Shown here in pieces: positions 47,901 through 58,398 of a stretch of DNA of 64,000 nucleotides. The notes under the pieces were generated by a model. That model searched no databases and was not told the origin of the DNA. It saw only the letters and a program-made list of their open reading frames with translations. The first letter of the stretch is position 1. Each line of letters begins with the position of its first letter. Location of the stretch: contig NC_031498.1 in assembly GCF_000237925.1 (NCBI RefSeq), positions 23,033,738 to 23,097,737 on the forward strand. Reading direction: 5' to 3'. Source of the stretch: Schistosoma mansoni (taxonomy: Eukaryota; Platyhelminthes; Trematoda; Strigeidida; Schistosomatidae). The position numbers were made by a program, and so were the translations under genes.

Positions 47901-49934
47901 GTACTGTGTATAGTTACAGATGACACTATGTAACTGGGGTCAGTTTCAGTGTTAACGACTAAACTATACGTATCCGTACCTTGGAATAAGATACTTAATG
48001 TTTTAATAAATCGGGCAACAAAGAATTTGAGTTATAGTAAATGATCCACACAAACACTAAATACATTACTCACTGGGTCTGACCAACCATAGATACTACA
48101 ATTGTATCATCGAAACGATCCGATTCAATGGGGAAGCACCAAGCACCTAGAAATGAATAAAACGTTCAAATTTAATTCCTTTCAGAGAGGACGTCGCAAA
48201 TATAAGTGAGTAAACAAATCTAACTACTAATTACAACAGACTGAAACACACTTTATATCAGTTTGGTAGACTGCAAAATTTGATGACGTATATGTTTAGG
48301 ATCTAATCAACTGTAAACGTCTAGTGTCCTGAGAATGTAAAATCAATTGTTGACTAAGAACTCAAAAATCTTGAAGAAATCAGCGTTATTCTATTTACGC
48401 TGCACTCCTAGACAACTCTATAACGTTGAAAACAAAATTACATGCCATAAAACTCGTAATGTATCGGAGGATCAAACAGTTCGAAGAATCAATGAGAGAA
48501 ATAGGATAATATGGAGAAAACAATTATTTATCTATTTGAACACCGAAACATTTGTACAAGAGGTCACCAAATACATCTGCGCCAAACAAAAACAATGAGG
48601 TTTTGAAGAGGGGGAAAATGTGAAGTGAGTATAGTGAAAAAGAACAGAAACTAGTGTATGAGAGTGAAATAATAATAATAGTAATGATAATAATAATAAA
48701 ATAAACAATTAGAGAAGCAGTTCAGTTGGAAAAATTACAACCGGAAAGAATTCTCCCAGTTAAAGTTACGTTCACTTTTATGAATAAAGTTACAGCAGGA
48801 TCCCATTAATAACATGGTGTTGTCACTGGATGTCAGAATTGTTCAAAGGCTACGTTGATCAAATGCAATGAGTCGTCTAACATCTTCAACTCGGAGGTCA
48901 GGTTTCACAAGCATAGAATAAAACTGCTCTCGCCGACACGTTGTAGATCTGAACTTTTGCAGCCAGACTAACATCACGATGGAGCCAAAGATGACCCAGA
49001 TTGGCATAAACCACTCTGGCTTTTACTATATGTGAATTGATCTCATCAATTAAGCAAGGGATAAGAAGAAAAAAGGACTTGAATACTAAAGTGTTAAGCA
49101 TTTTAGAAGGCTTGATTTGCTAACATTAACAACATCTGGTGTCGCCAACTAAGAACGTATAGTGATGTTGTCTGTCAGTCAGTTGCCATCATCGTAAAAA
49201 CCTGGCACAAATATGTATCAGATCAAATTGTCACAATAAATCAGTAGACAAAGATGAAATTAACTGTTGTCTGGCAGGTACCTTGGGGATTACGAACATC
49301 ATCGAATAATACACTGAAAGGCACAAACTAAGCAGTGCAATCCTAAACATTATCAGATTAGTGCTTAAATATTTTCAGACAAGTTCATTACAAACTAAGG
49401 ATAACAGTAATAAACATGAAAAATTACCATCTCTATAGGTAAATTCTAATTCTTTTACACTTCACAATCTGAACAAGTAGTAAAATGATGAAGTCGTTAC
49501 AAAATTAAATAATCAAAACAGTAACCTTTAATTAGATCTTGATCAATAGTAGCATGTTCGTGAATTCCAATTCCATTGCGTATAACACGTAGACTTCCTT
49601 CTTTATAAGCTCCTGAGCAAGTGATCAACTGATTCTGACCTTTTGTTTCTAATAAGACCATGTCAACTATCGGTCCAATATTTGTATATGTTTCTAAAAT
49701 AGTTATATAGCTATTACGCTCAGGATCTGGGTCAGGATTTAAACGAATTAGCTGTGAGTCCCCAAGTGTTGAGCCAATAAACACAACTCCATTGTCTAGG
49801 TAGGCTATAGATTCAGGTGTCGCAGTTTCTCCTAAGAGAATGAATCAAGTAGAAAAATGTGATTGAAGTTATCAGCCAAATTGATATATAAACAAAAACT
49901 GTTAAATACTTTCATACTCTGTCACATCAAATGG

Positions 49935-49969
<35 letters not shown>

Positions 49970-52900
49970 TAAGTAGAATATATGGGACAAATCCCAAGAT
50001 TGATAACACACTTCTGATACTTTAAACCATCTATCAAATATGGTTCCATGCTTGTGAATTTAGGCTATATCGAGGCAATACACACAGTATGCACATATGC
50101 CAATTAGATACTGACCAGTTGCAGTCCTAAAAACATCAATAGGAAGATTTAAACGAATAATACTAAGTGAATTTCATCTATCAAATAGTTTAGTCGAATA
50201 CAATTTGGCAGAACTAAGTTTACAGACACCATAATTAAATAGATAGTTTTCTTTACAATCTAAACCCAATATTTTTTTAAAAAAATAAGGACATACGACA
50301 AACCAGTCATTCACTACGGCAGCATTGAGCAAAACTTATATAAAACTTAGTTGTAGGTAAAAAAAGAAACATGTACCAACAGTCTCTTTCTCATCGGTAA
50401 ATAAAATGCTTCATCAAGTTGTATGACTGTTGGAACACTAAAACAAATCACTGATGGAAAATATAACGAAAATCACAACTGAGAACAATCCTACAGAAAA
50501 CTAATAGGATCTAATCTACATACCAAGAAGTTCAATTCGGATAGAACCAATTCGAACTGCTGAAAGACTATCAGAGTTACTTGTACCATTGTTCGCGGCC
50601 GCAGAAATATCTTCGGAGAGTAAATGTACCATGTACAAGCGTCCAGCCATATCACCTAGCAAATAACGTTGTGCATCGACAGCAGCGTAACACAATACTT
50701 GGCTGGCCTGACAAGATAAATATATTTTCCAAAAATTCAAAAAGCATTGTTATACATTAATACATAGACGGTCACTTGAGTGCTTAACTATATTAAAACA
50801 AATAGATATGACGTAGAATCACCGCAAATGTGTATCGGTCCAATCTGTCACAATCCACAGCATACAGAGAGAATAAAATGGGCAACATTAGAGGTAATTA
50901 TACCAACATTAGTAAGAAAATCAGTCAGTTTACGAGATGACACCAAAGTATGAAAATGTCTAGAAAGTTAAGATTCTCCAAATGCGGTTATATGGATCAT
51001 GCAGCTAAGTAACCACGTTAGAACTAGTGTACCAGTGACTTCGTACGATGAGCAAGAATATAACTTGGACAGTAAAAAAGAGATGGGTGAATCAAGGTTT
51101 GAATATTTACCCGGATCCTGAGTTTTGATTTTCTTAATGATTGGTATGGATCAGAAATGAAGCTGGTAGTGAATCTGATGCAGTCTCATTCTCTATTCTA
51201 AATAAACGGGTATGGACTTGGGAACACGGAATTTACTTCTCTTATTCTTGATTCAAGAAAGGAAGAACAAGAAGACAGAAATTAACAATGGCCGAACAAG
51301 AAAAGAGGAAGTCAAGGCACAAACTGAATACACAGAACCTAACAAGTGGAGAGTTAGAGCCGACAAGCAGAAATGTGTGGAAGACCTAACAACTACAGCA
51401 AAAGTAGCTGCAAGAAAAGGGAATATCGGACAACTATGTGAAACGATAAAGAAACAGGTAAAAAATATGGTAAACCAGAGAGACCAGTCAAGGACAAAGA
51501 AAGCAAGACAATCACGTAGATTCAAGAACAGAGGAACAGATTGATAGAATACTTCAAGGAACTCTTGAGTAGGCCAGCTCCGAGTAGTAGTTTTTTTGAT
51601 TAAATTTGGACCACATTTGTTGCAAGATACATGAAAAAAACTTGAATACTCTGGGAACAGGACGGTTCTCTGGGATTTTCTATTAAAGAGTGTGCCTGAG
51701 AAGTTTATTATTATCCTAAAAGTCCTATATACAAACACCTCATGCAGAGTGATGACATACAACCACCCCTCTCCATCGTTCCATTCAAGCAGTAGGGTTA
51801 GACTAAGTTGCCCAATTTCATCATTCTTCTTCAACTTTGCTATCGATCACGTTCTGGAAACAGCTCTGATGGATGTAGGTAGTGGTGGTGTGGTTCTGTT
51901 GCCTGAAAAGAGACATTTGTATGCGGATGATATTGTCTTACTGTGAGATGATACCCAATCTATGCATTTGGTCATCGTAGCCTTTGAAAGACTGCTGACA
52001 TCCAGGGACAACACCGTGTTAGTAATGCAGAGGTTCGACATCGTGTGCTCGGGCCCTGTGACGATAATCCAATTGGTGTCACCATTTTGAAACATCGACT
52101 TCGGTGACTTGGACATGCTTTACGAATGTCGTCCCAGAGAATTCCTCGTCCTGCATTATTTGCCGACGCTGGGACTGGTTAGAAAAAGCGGAGAGGTGGT
52201 TAGTGTATGACATGGAGTCGTGGTGTGAAAGAAATCTGCAAAGGACTGGCTTCTGTTGGTCCTTGACGATTCCCTAGTTAGGTTCCTAGAGATGGTGCAA
52301 CACAGTGGCTAGAGACGTTATCAGATATGGCCCACAATAGAAACCAGTGGCAATCCTGCTGTAACTGTACTATACTTTCTTCATAAAAAATTGACGTAAC
52401 TTCTGTGACTGGAAGAATTATTTCTGGTTGTACAATTGCTAAATGAAATGCCCGTCCCATTACTATTATTATTATTTCACTATCATACACTAATTTATGT
52501 TCGTTATTGTTCTCCTTTTTCTTATACGCGCCTTACATTATCTATCACTCCACATTCTCATTGTGTGGTGCATTTTATTTGATGCCTCTGTACAATTATT
52601 TGTGTTCATATAAATAATTAAGAATACTCAGACAGAAGATAGAATTCCAGCCGATGTTTATGTGTTTGAATAAATATATGTGATAATTACAGGGTTTATT
52701 CATTCATACTTATTATTATTATTTAATTAAACACATAAATATTGGTACAAGGGAAGCACAAGATAAATATGCGCCTCACAAATCTCATTCGATTTGTGTG
52801 AGGGCTGTGATACCGCCCAGGTGCCCAGACTGAAGCATTCATTCATACGGTCATAAACGTAAACTTCGGCAAAAATGTGCGTCAAAATAAGTTGTAGAAC

Positions 52901-54339
52901 TAAATTGAAGTAATGATGTGTAATTAATACTAATATGGTTGAACGGCGAAATAACTTGATCTTATTAAGATAGAACTCCCTTGACTTGATCCAAACAGCC
53001 CCAACAGGACAAAAGCTATGGCAACAAGTGATACTTAAGAATTAGTAAATATCAGTTACACAGTACTCTACCAATACTTTCCCCACCGATTTTTTAGACA
53101 CTAGATGATTACAAGTTACGAATCTAGGAGAAACACTGATTGCACTCTAACACAAGTGGAAAGTGGATGCCCCAATAGTATGGATATGAATCGTCAACAT
53201 CCAACCAATACCGTTAAAATGAGCTCTCAAATCCCTACAAAAGCTTGGTACTATAAGAAAGAGATGAAAGTTGTTGAGGAACGAAATTGAATGCTAGGCC
53301 CAAGATAATCAGAGGAATTAATGAAAGCAACTAAGGAAACCACTTGAGATTTAAAACTGAATATTTAAAATAGATAGGAAACAAATAGAACAAAACTCAC
53401 CTTTGCTTGTGGAATGTATTGAGATATATGGGGTCCATCTTTGGTATGATAACATATAATATTGTCGCCGACTAAAATAACGCCTCCATAAGGTTTCGGA
53501 ACTGGAATAAGAAGTTTAGAATCCGGTTCTATAGAATCTAAGGTCAGTTGAACATTGCGAAGTACGGGCTCCCGTCCATATATTTCATAAGTCTTCATAT
53601 GCAACACAAGCTCATCTTCATAAATCATAGCAAATGTTGGTAAACTATAGCCATATATGAAGGCCATATCAACAATGTTACCCTCCTCAATTCTTAAGGA
53701 AATAATCTATAAAGGGATCACACTAACCTCACGCTGTATGTATTTACAGTCCACTGATTTGTATCTAGAAAATCAGTGCCTATTTTTTCGCCAATACACT
53801 GAAGTAATATAATTTTTAAAAGCCCATGATATAGTCGCACAACAATATAGTTGGCACCAGGGTCGATTAAAACGTCGAAACCCTGGTCGATTATTCGTGC
53901 ACTTCTATCCTGAAATATTTAGTATACTCAAAATATTGCAGTACTTCTACACTTCCAGAGGCGACAGTGACAAACTCCACTGAATCGTTGTTTCGTACAC
54001 ACTCAATGATAGCGACGCCAGCTTTGTGAGTGAGTAAAAATAACGAGTCTGTTTCACGATCCTGGAATTAACAAATTTTTCTCGAACACTAACTTTTCGT
54101 CTAAACAGACTAGCAGCAACGATTTTAGCATTAATAGGCACATCTCGAACCAATTTCAAGCCTTCACATGTAACTTCAAAAACTTCAACATATGTGTTTT
54201 TGCATATCAGTAAATTGAGATCATTTGGACTAGTAAAATGGCCTAGTTGAAGACATAATAGAGGTCATTCTGCATTACCTGTACACGTTTTTACCACAGC
54301 AGTAGGACGCTGGGTAGTCACGTGGTAAAAATGCGCCAT
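29929..54339 (-). CDS. DDB1: DNA damage-binding protein 1, complete, 17 exons
   Basis: Exons, 5' to 3': 54279-54339, 54094-54242, 53951-54061, 53728-53909, 53401-53692, 50524-50707, 49526-49831, 48074-48146, 47204-47572, 44101-44462, 41778-41994, 39147-39400, 37271-37629, 36120-36287, 34459-34945, 32651-32970, 29929-30045. They join in phase at GT-AG sites to 4011 bases, 1336 residues (human 1140). DDB1 is the CUL4 adaptor that binds DCAF receptors, acting in nucleotide excision repair and replication control. It has three seven-bladed propellers (BPA, BPB, BPC) and a helical C-terminus. Seen: N-terminal '[18 protein letters not shown]', BPA '[14 protein letters not shown]' and 'GDSQLIRLN', '[14 protein letters not shown]', BPB '[10 protein letters not shown]', BPC '[13 protein letters not shown]' and '[12 protein letters not shown]', helical '[15 protein letters not shown]' and C-terminal 'VVEEMSRLH'. 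A Ser/Asn-rich stretch (residues about 1066-1172, exon 15) replaces a ~15-residue loop. No break in the frame. Confidence 0.96.
30250..30760. other. DDB1 intron 16: unclassified stretch of higher GC
   Basis: Composition differs from the AT-rich intron around it and it has short open frames (one on the minus strand at 30482-30667 with '[18 protein letters not shown]'), but no family is recognised. It may be an old element. Confidence 0.3.
31095..32598 (+). mobile_element. RTE-SINE-RTE chimeric insertion in DDB1 intron 16
   Basis: Flanked by ACTGAAGTAATA (31095-31106) and ACTGAAATAATA (32587-32598), a probable target-site duplication with one change. Inside: RTE reverse transcriptase region 31112-31468 ('[10 protein letters not shown]', '[17 protein letters not shown]'), a 5'-truncated hammerhead SINE 31470-31655, then RTE again from 31676 repeating the same region ('[17 protein letters not shown]' at 31800) and going on to the 3' end with a GTAAGTAAGTAA tail. 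Antisense to DDB1. Frames are broken by stops, for example at 31467 and 32106. Confidence 0.8.
31470..31655 (+). repeat. Hammerhead SINE within the RTE chimera, ribozyme core intact
   Basis: Starts inside the head at 'GAGCATCCTGGGTTCGAATC' and has arm GCACTG, core CTGAGGA, stem II GTTC/GGAC (with a wobble), GAAA, AC-GGCT-GT, cleavage site GTC, arm CAGTGC. The tail runs to 'CTTCTGATAATAATA'. On the plus strand, so antisense in DDB1 pre-mRNA. Confidence 0.8.
33273..33404 (-). mobile_element. ~0.5-kb retroposon, 3'-end fragment (DDB1 intron 15)
   Basis: Only the 3' ~130 bases of the family at 10531 ('GGCAGTATCATAGCCC', 'TTTATGTGTTCAAATAAATA' with changes). 5' truncation fits retroposition. Confidence 0.7.
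35574..36064 (+). mobile_element. ~0.5-kb retroposon, full-length (DDB1 intron 14)
   Basis: Sense copy from 'TGCCCTGGTACGGCCGAGAG' to 'TATATATCTGGTGCCCGTTT'. Its middle frame opens with [14 protein letters not shown] at 35779. Antisense to DDB1 and inverted relative to the copy at 38011, with exons 13 and 14 between them. Confidence 0.8.
38011..38505 (-). mobile_element. ~0.5-kb retroposon, full-length (DDB1 intron 12)
   Basis: Minus-strand copy with a TTTATTTATTTATTTAAACA tail at its plus-strand left end (38012-38040), i.e. an AAAT-repeat 3' tail. Over 90% similar by eye to the copies at 35574 and 43170. Confidence 0.8.
38757..38965 (+). repeat. Hammerhead SINE, full-length, intact ribozyme core (DDB1 intron 12)
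   Basis: Head 'CACCGTTGGATGCCGGCTCA', A box near 'TGGTGGTTAAGCGC', B box 'TGGGTTTTAGTCTC' (changed). Ribozyme arm GCACTG, core CTGAGGA, GTCC/GGAC stem with loop CATGATA, GAAA, AC-GGTC-GT, GTC, arm CAGTGC: every core position fits. Antisense to DDB1. Confidence 0.85.
40370..40556 (-). repeat. Third SINE type, tRNA-derived (DDB1 intron 11)
   Basis: Reverse complement begins 'CGGAACGGTAGCTCATTAGT', with 'GTAGCTCATTAGTTAAGGCC' as an A-box-like motif and 'ATGTTCTAACCCC' as B box, followed by 'CTCTGTTCGGGCGACCGGGT'. No hammerhead core was seen. Only one copy in the window, so family status is inferred from the tRNA-like layout; a tRNA gene is unlikely because the arms do not fold into a full cloverleaf. 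Confidence 0.5.
41307..41690 (+). mobile_element. Possible solo LTR (DDB1 intron 11)
   Basis: Begins TGTTGGGAATGCTAAATCCC and runs as a block of higher GC for about 380 bases, in the style of a BEL/Pao-type LTR. The far end and flanking duplication could not be fixed. Fossil if real. Confidence 0.3.
43170..43682 (+). mobile_element. ~0.5-kb retroposon, full-length (DDB1 intron 10)
   Basis: Sense copy ending 'TTATGTGTTTAAATAAATAA', the clearest 3' end of the family. It is inverted relative to the copy at 38011, with DDB1 exons 11 and 12 between. Confidence 0.8.
44740..45010. other. GC-richer block in DDB1 intron 9, unclassified
   Basis: Stands out from the AT-rich intron ('CTCCTACCGTCGTGAGAAGG', 'GGCATCTCGGCATATGCTGG'), with open frames on both strands of about 80 codons. 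Probably an old repeat; no family recognised. Confidence 0.3.
45439..46786 (-). mobile_element. RTE-like LINE with target-site duplication and chimeric 5' end (DDB1 intron 9)
   Basis: Insertion 45452-46773 between two copies of AGATATTCGAGAC (45439-45451 and 46774-46786). Reading the minus strand, the RT core is well kept: '[17 protein letters not shown]', '[11 protein letters not shown]', '[20 protein letters not shown]', '[20 protein letters not shown]', then '[20 protein letters not shown]' and '[14 protein letters not shown]'. The tail is a TAAGTAAG repeat. At its 5' end (46640-46773) a second copy of the downstream block ('[20 protein letters not shown]') precedes the RT start, so the 5' end is a join of two templates. 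Same strand as DDB1. A frame change separates the RT (46106-46663) from the C-terminal frame (45743-46063). Confidence 0.9.
48518..48600 (-). mobile_element. ~0.5-kb retroposon or RTE tail, diverged 3' fragment (DDB1 intron 7)
   Basis: 'TTATCTATTTGAACACCGAA' and 'CACCAAATACATCTGCGCCA' match the family's 3' end with many changes; an old copy. Confidence 0.5.
48880..49105 (-). mobile_element. Second RTE-like LINE type, RT C-terminal fragment (DDB1 intron 7)
   Basis: Minus strand reads '[20 protein letters not shown]' and '[13 protein letters not shown]', a conserved block downstream of the RT domain in a different RTE-like lineage from the TAAG-tailed one. About 67 codons are open. Confidence 0.75.
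49938..49970. repeat. (TA)n microsatellite in DDB1 intron 6
   Basis: An uninterrupted TA run of about 16 units. Confidence 0.9.
50098..50175 (-). repeat. Sm-alpha-like SINE, 5'-end fragment (DDB1 intron 6)
   Basis: 'GCAGTCCTAAAAACATCAAT' and 'GGAAGATTTAAACGAATAAT' match the 5' ends of the copies at 4383 and 19972. Ribozyme part absent. Confidence 0.5.
51230..52640 (+). mobile_element. Second RTE-like LINE type, decayed copy (DDB1 intron 5)
   Basis: Pieces in order: linker between endonuclease and RT ('[20 protein letters not shown]' at about 51361-51420), RT parts ('[14 protein letters not shown]', '[18 protein letters not shown]', catalytic 'YADDIVLL' at about 51919-51942), then C-terminal parts to about 52300 with many frame changes and stops. 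The 3' end, 'TGATGCCTCTGTACAATTAT' and 'GTTCATATAAATAATTAA', resembles the tail of the ~0.5-kb retroposon. Antisense to DDB1. Confidence 0.8.
52713..52840 (-). mobile_element. ~0.5-kb retroposon, 3'-end fragment (DDB1 intron 5)
   Basis: 'AACACATAAATATTGGTACA' and 'GAGGGCTGTGATACCGCCCA' equal the 3' end of the family on the minus strand. It stops at about 52840, where unrelated intron sequence resumes. Confidence 0.75.
53693..54278 (-). other. Cluster of four micro-introns at the DDB1 5' end
   Basis: Introns 54243-54278 (36 bases), 54062-54093 (32), 53910-53950 (41) and 53693-53727 (35), each GT-AG. Removal of each restores close similarity to DDB1 of other animals, for example '[19 protein letters not shown]' and '[15 protein letters not shown]'. 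All twelve later introns are 501-2741 bases. The sharp change falls after exon 5. Confidence 0.92.
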
Positions 54340-55124
54340 CGACAAGACACTTCGATTTAAAAGTTAGGATAGACGCGCCACAAATCACAAAGGTTACTCA
54401 TCTCGCAATTTGGCTAACATAAACAACTTCAGAACAGTTGACTTTCTTGAAATATTCTCACAAAAACACAGCGGCCAGAAAAATCTGATGCGTCGGACTG
54501 TACGTTCTTTTCGTTTGTGTATCGGAACTATTCTAGATGGTTTCTAGCTAAGAGAACATGTAATTCCCATTTTGATTGTTTAAACTAAAAAATAAAATGT
54601 AAATCAAATACTGAGGGTATGGTGGTGACTTTACTTTCCTTCCACATTAGTGAGAACAAAAATTGAAATTATGCTGTTCACTATCAGGATCCTACACTTT
54701 TCTTTTCATAGGGAGAGCAGATTTACAGTTTTCCAATAAACTATTATTATGAAGACGTTTTAAAAATTAGTAATGTTTGCGAAGTCTCAGATCTTCCTGT
54801 AATTACTGGAATCTTCCACACGTAACCAAGTCTTAGCAACAAGACCACCAGGCAGATCATAACTTAACATTAAGACTGGAAGCTACTCATGAATGTGAAC
54901 TTATGGTAATGCACTTGACACTATAAACCAATCCGATAAAGAAGAGAGAAGTCAGACGGATTATGTTCTTCTTCACAAAGTTGTTCCGTATCAACATAAG
55001 ATTCAAAAATGTTCAACAGATATCTTTGAAAAGGTAGATAAATGATTCTTCCTATGGCGCAGACCACAGAGAAAAAGCAAATCGCACTCTAATTAGGAGT
55101 TTTAGTTGTGACTCCATCTTGCTG
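54340..55124 (-). promoter_or_regulatory. Upstream flank of DDB1
   Basis: The ~785 bases before the DDB1 ATG, up to the LTR fragment at 55125. Promoter and 5' UTR should be here; no definite site could be named. Confidence 0.3.
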
Positions 55125-55365
55125 TGTAGTGACCTACTGTTATGAAGAGAAGACGATTGGTATAATGGAAACAATTGTTACTATTACCAATTGTACCGGT
55201 GATTGTTTTACTGTACTTGTTTGTTTAAGTATGCACGAACTCGCATGCGCTCGGTAGTTCCGCTTGTAAACTTTGGCACGATCTAGGTATTCTTCTGATA
55301 CTGCGAGATTGCCAACAAATGTATCTTATTATAACCGTCAATTGCCTTCTGGTTTCCGGCGACGT
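55125..55365 (+). mobile_element. LTR fragment, TGTAG...CTACA family
   Basis: Starts TGTAGTGACCTACTG and follows the 23411 copy most closely ('GTATGCACGAACTCGCATGC', 'TGGCACGATCTAGGTATTCT'). The 3' end of the LTR was not found. Fossil. Confidence 0.6.
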
Positions 55366-55529
55366 TTAAAACTGTCTCCATTTCTCTCGTTTTGAAAATT
55401 TTACAGCCATTTATCATTACCTAGCACAGTCCTCATAGCTACAGTTTAAATTAATATGTTAAATTGTTTTCTAGGTTGTCGTTAATGGTATCTATCTATG
55501 CTACTGGAATAATAAACCTATTCCATGAT

Positions 55530-55905
55530 TGTGGGTTGGTCGTGGTGTAACTACCTAATCTATCAGATCTCACTGAGAAGTCACATCATGTACATGTACC
55601 GAACCCATCCTATCATAACAGTCAGTGGTTTCTGCTAAGGTCTTCTGAAGAATGCATTTGGGATCGGAAGAGAATAATTTATTTGATATAAAAAGGAATG
55701 AGTTACGTAGGGTAACCAGACTAACATGGCCTAGCCATGCCATACCAATTAAGTGTTCTGACGTTCATCATTTCTGACCTTCTATATGGCATCAAATCTT
55801 GACTGCGAATCCTCCCAGTTATCGTGAGTCTGGCTTCAGGGAACCAATGCCACTACGAACAATTCTCACCATGACCAAGTTATCTGACACACTCCCAAGT
55901 GATAG
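55530..55905 (+). repeat. Dispersed repeat shared with 18565-18985
   Basis: Aligns in inverse orientation with 18565-18985 ('CATCCTATCATAACAGTCAG', 'GTGTAACTACCTAATCTATC'). Class unknown. Confidence 0.5.
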
Positions 55906-57109
55906 GATTGTATTCTTCAACTACCATAGTCTTCGTAGGTCCGTTTTCCGGACCCGTCACTGGACTAGATAAATTGGAAGTGAAAAATGACAAGTAACAG
56001 AGCTAAGAGATATAAAGTCAGATTAGTGAACATGAGTCGCCTTACGATGATAACACTAGCCCAGCTGTTCAGACTGCAAGCTATGTATTTTGGACTCCAT
56101 TTGTTAAAGCCTCGAATATCATGTATGAAATAGCAAATAGCTCTTCTCAGAGCAAAAGAGATTTAGGGGATATACAGGTCGTTGATGGTAGTGTTCAAAA
56201 TAAATCAAAAGAACTGACCTCGCTAACTTATTAGGCGATCGTTGTAACCATGATGTGAAACATATCGAAAGGCCTGAAATAATGAAAGGTTGAATTGCCT
56301 CAAAATGAATTAAGCGATTATTATCACATCAGCTAGCCATAGTGTGCAATGTGCTAAATAAGTTTTCATTAGCTTGGCTACGAGGCATATACTATTCCCC
56401 TGAGGCATTAACAACCTAGCGTCTGTGTTCAGACACAGTATGATAGCGACACAATCATGTTATTCGACAATCTTTCAGCTTACAGCCCTTGTAGTCAGCA
56501 ATAACTTCTTCAATATGCGAGAGATAATCGGAATCAATTGTCGTTTTATAAACTTAACTACTCAACATGATAAATCTTCTTGCTAGAGACATAAGGGTCT
56601 GGACGTTGTTACCAGCGTAGGAAACAATCAGATGCTTATATAGCTGTTTCACCAACCTGGATGGATCATCACCCGAACCATGCCCGGAAAACACTTGTGG
56701 TCAGTTGGGTACATACAGCATAATGGACTTCTTTTTAACTAACTATAGTCTGTTCATTGTTATGCCCATTAATCCATGCTTTTTAAGTAGTAGAATGACA
56801 GAGTGCGTAATAAATGCTTTCGTTACTAACCTGAAAATTATATTTATAACAGAAACGTGATTCTCGTTTGCTACACTAGACATAAAGCTATGTATAGATG
56901 ATGACACTACATCTCTCCGACCGAGATCATAAAAGGGGCGTACGATATATATATGATCTATGTACGTAATTTTATCAATTCGATAAGAGTGGAAAATAAT
57001 GCACCAAGCACAATACCAGACTTATTATGGCCCACCGTATGCCACACCAATTATATGATACTTGTAATATGCGCGTATAGAGCACCGAACTAAAAACCTG
57101 AAATAGATA
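55906..57109. other. Intergenic stretch, probable decayed element sequence
   Basis: No clear family. It may include decayed upstream sequence of the CR1-like LINE that is recognisable from 57110. Confidence 0.3.
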
Positions 57110-58385
57110 TAACATTTTCCAAAATGTTCTTATGCGTATTAAGATTAAATGTCCATTCCAAGCTGACCTCTGGTGATTTCAATCTCCCTGAAGCTCGTTG
57201 GAAGACAGGTAGTTGTTCCTAGATATATGAATTATTAATTGCCTTTACAGACAAGTGGCTGGCAGCAATATACCGTACGATCTGCGCTCGGTAACAATAT
57301 CTTGGACTCGCTTTTCTATTACAGCACTAAACCCGTCATAAACAATGTTAGTGAAGTGTTCTCTCCTTGCGATTATCACACAGTTTATTTTTCTCTGTCA
57401 ATCCGCAGACTACAAAATGTAAGAGTCATCCACACAGTGCAAAAACACGATGTTTTACGTTTGGGGACTGAGAATTGTTAGTGAAGCCTGTGAATCGCTC
57501 TGATTGGGGTGGCTATTTTGATAATAACTCATTATCAGACTCAATAGTTATTCTCTATAGGAACGCATTGTCATGCTTGACTACTACAGCCACTGAAAAG
57601 AGCATAAGATTCGCAGAGATACGTCTCTCTCCCTCGGACGTAAATATCACGCAAAAATCAGAAAAAGTTCCGTATTACTCTACACTTCTAAAGACTTTTA
57701 ATCCTTGCACTCAGTTTATGAGACTTATGAATCTGTAATGGTATCACATCATAAGAAAGACAATGGGTAAGAGCTTAACGCTTTTATATGTAGCTCTAAA
57801 ATAAATAGCCTGACATGTTTTCTGAGTAAACGCATACATATTCCAAAGGATAGTTCAGTTATTATTCGTGATAACATAATCTACAATGACTCCACGGACA
57901 TATGTGAAATATTAAATAATTCTTTCGCAAACGTTATTGGGGAGCAGACAGGTAACCTTGAAAAAATGACAGTTACATCCAGTAATTGAGCAAATGTATG
58001 TTTGAGTACTAAAAGTATATCTGAATCTATAAAAACTTCTAAGACTACAACAGGTATATGAATTGACGGTATTCCCTCAATAGTCCTTGAAAGTTGTGGC
58101 AGTAATACTTCAATTATATTACTTCAAATATTTGGTATGACATTAGATACAGGTAAGTATTCGGATAACTGGAAGACCAGTTACATTATCCTTCGATATA
58201 AGACTGGAGATAAAGCGAATGATGCTGACTACGGACCCATAAATACGACTACTGTTATTCCAGGAATCATGGAGAAGGTTGTGAAAAACGGTATCTCAGA
58301 TTACTTACTAATTTTTTAATATCGAAAAACCAAGCTCAATAAATAATTCATGGGAAACAAATTGGAAGAATATGACAAAATCGTG
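57110..58385 (+). mobile_element. CR1/SR1-like LINE, decayed internal fragment
   Basis: Endonuclease end with 'GDFNLPEARWKTG' (about 57175-57213), then 'GNNILDSLFYYSTKPV', 'FSPCDYHTVYFSLSIRR' (the conserved SDHxxV-type endonuclease end), a linker, and the RT start with 'YSDNWKTSYIILRYKTGDK' (about 58157-58213) and 'MEKVVKNGISDYLL' (about 58270-58311). Several stops and frame changes, for example stops at 57479 and 57736. Catalytic RT motif not present before the LTR at 58399. Confidence 0.75.
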
Positions 58386-58398
58386 TTATCTACTATAT

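Noticed and set aside
53947-54159. Single open frame across the DDB1 exon 2/3 boundary
   Set aside because: The read-through peptide after 'SLFRRK' has no resemblance to DDB1, whereas splicing out 32 bases gives a close match.
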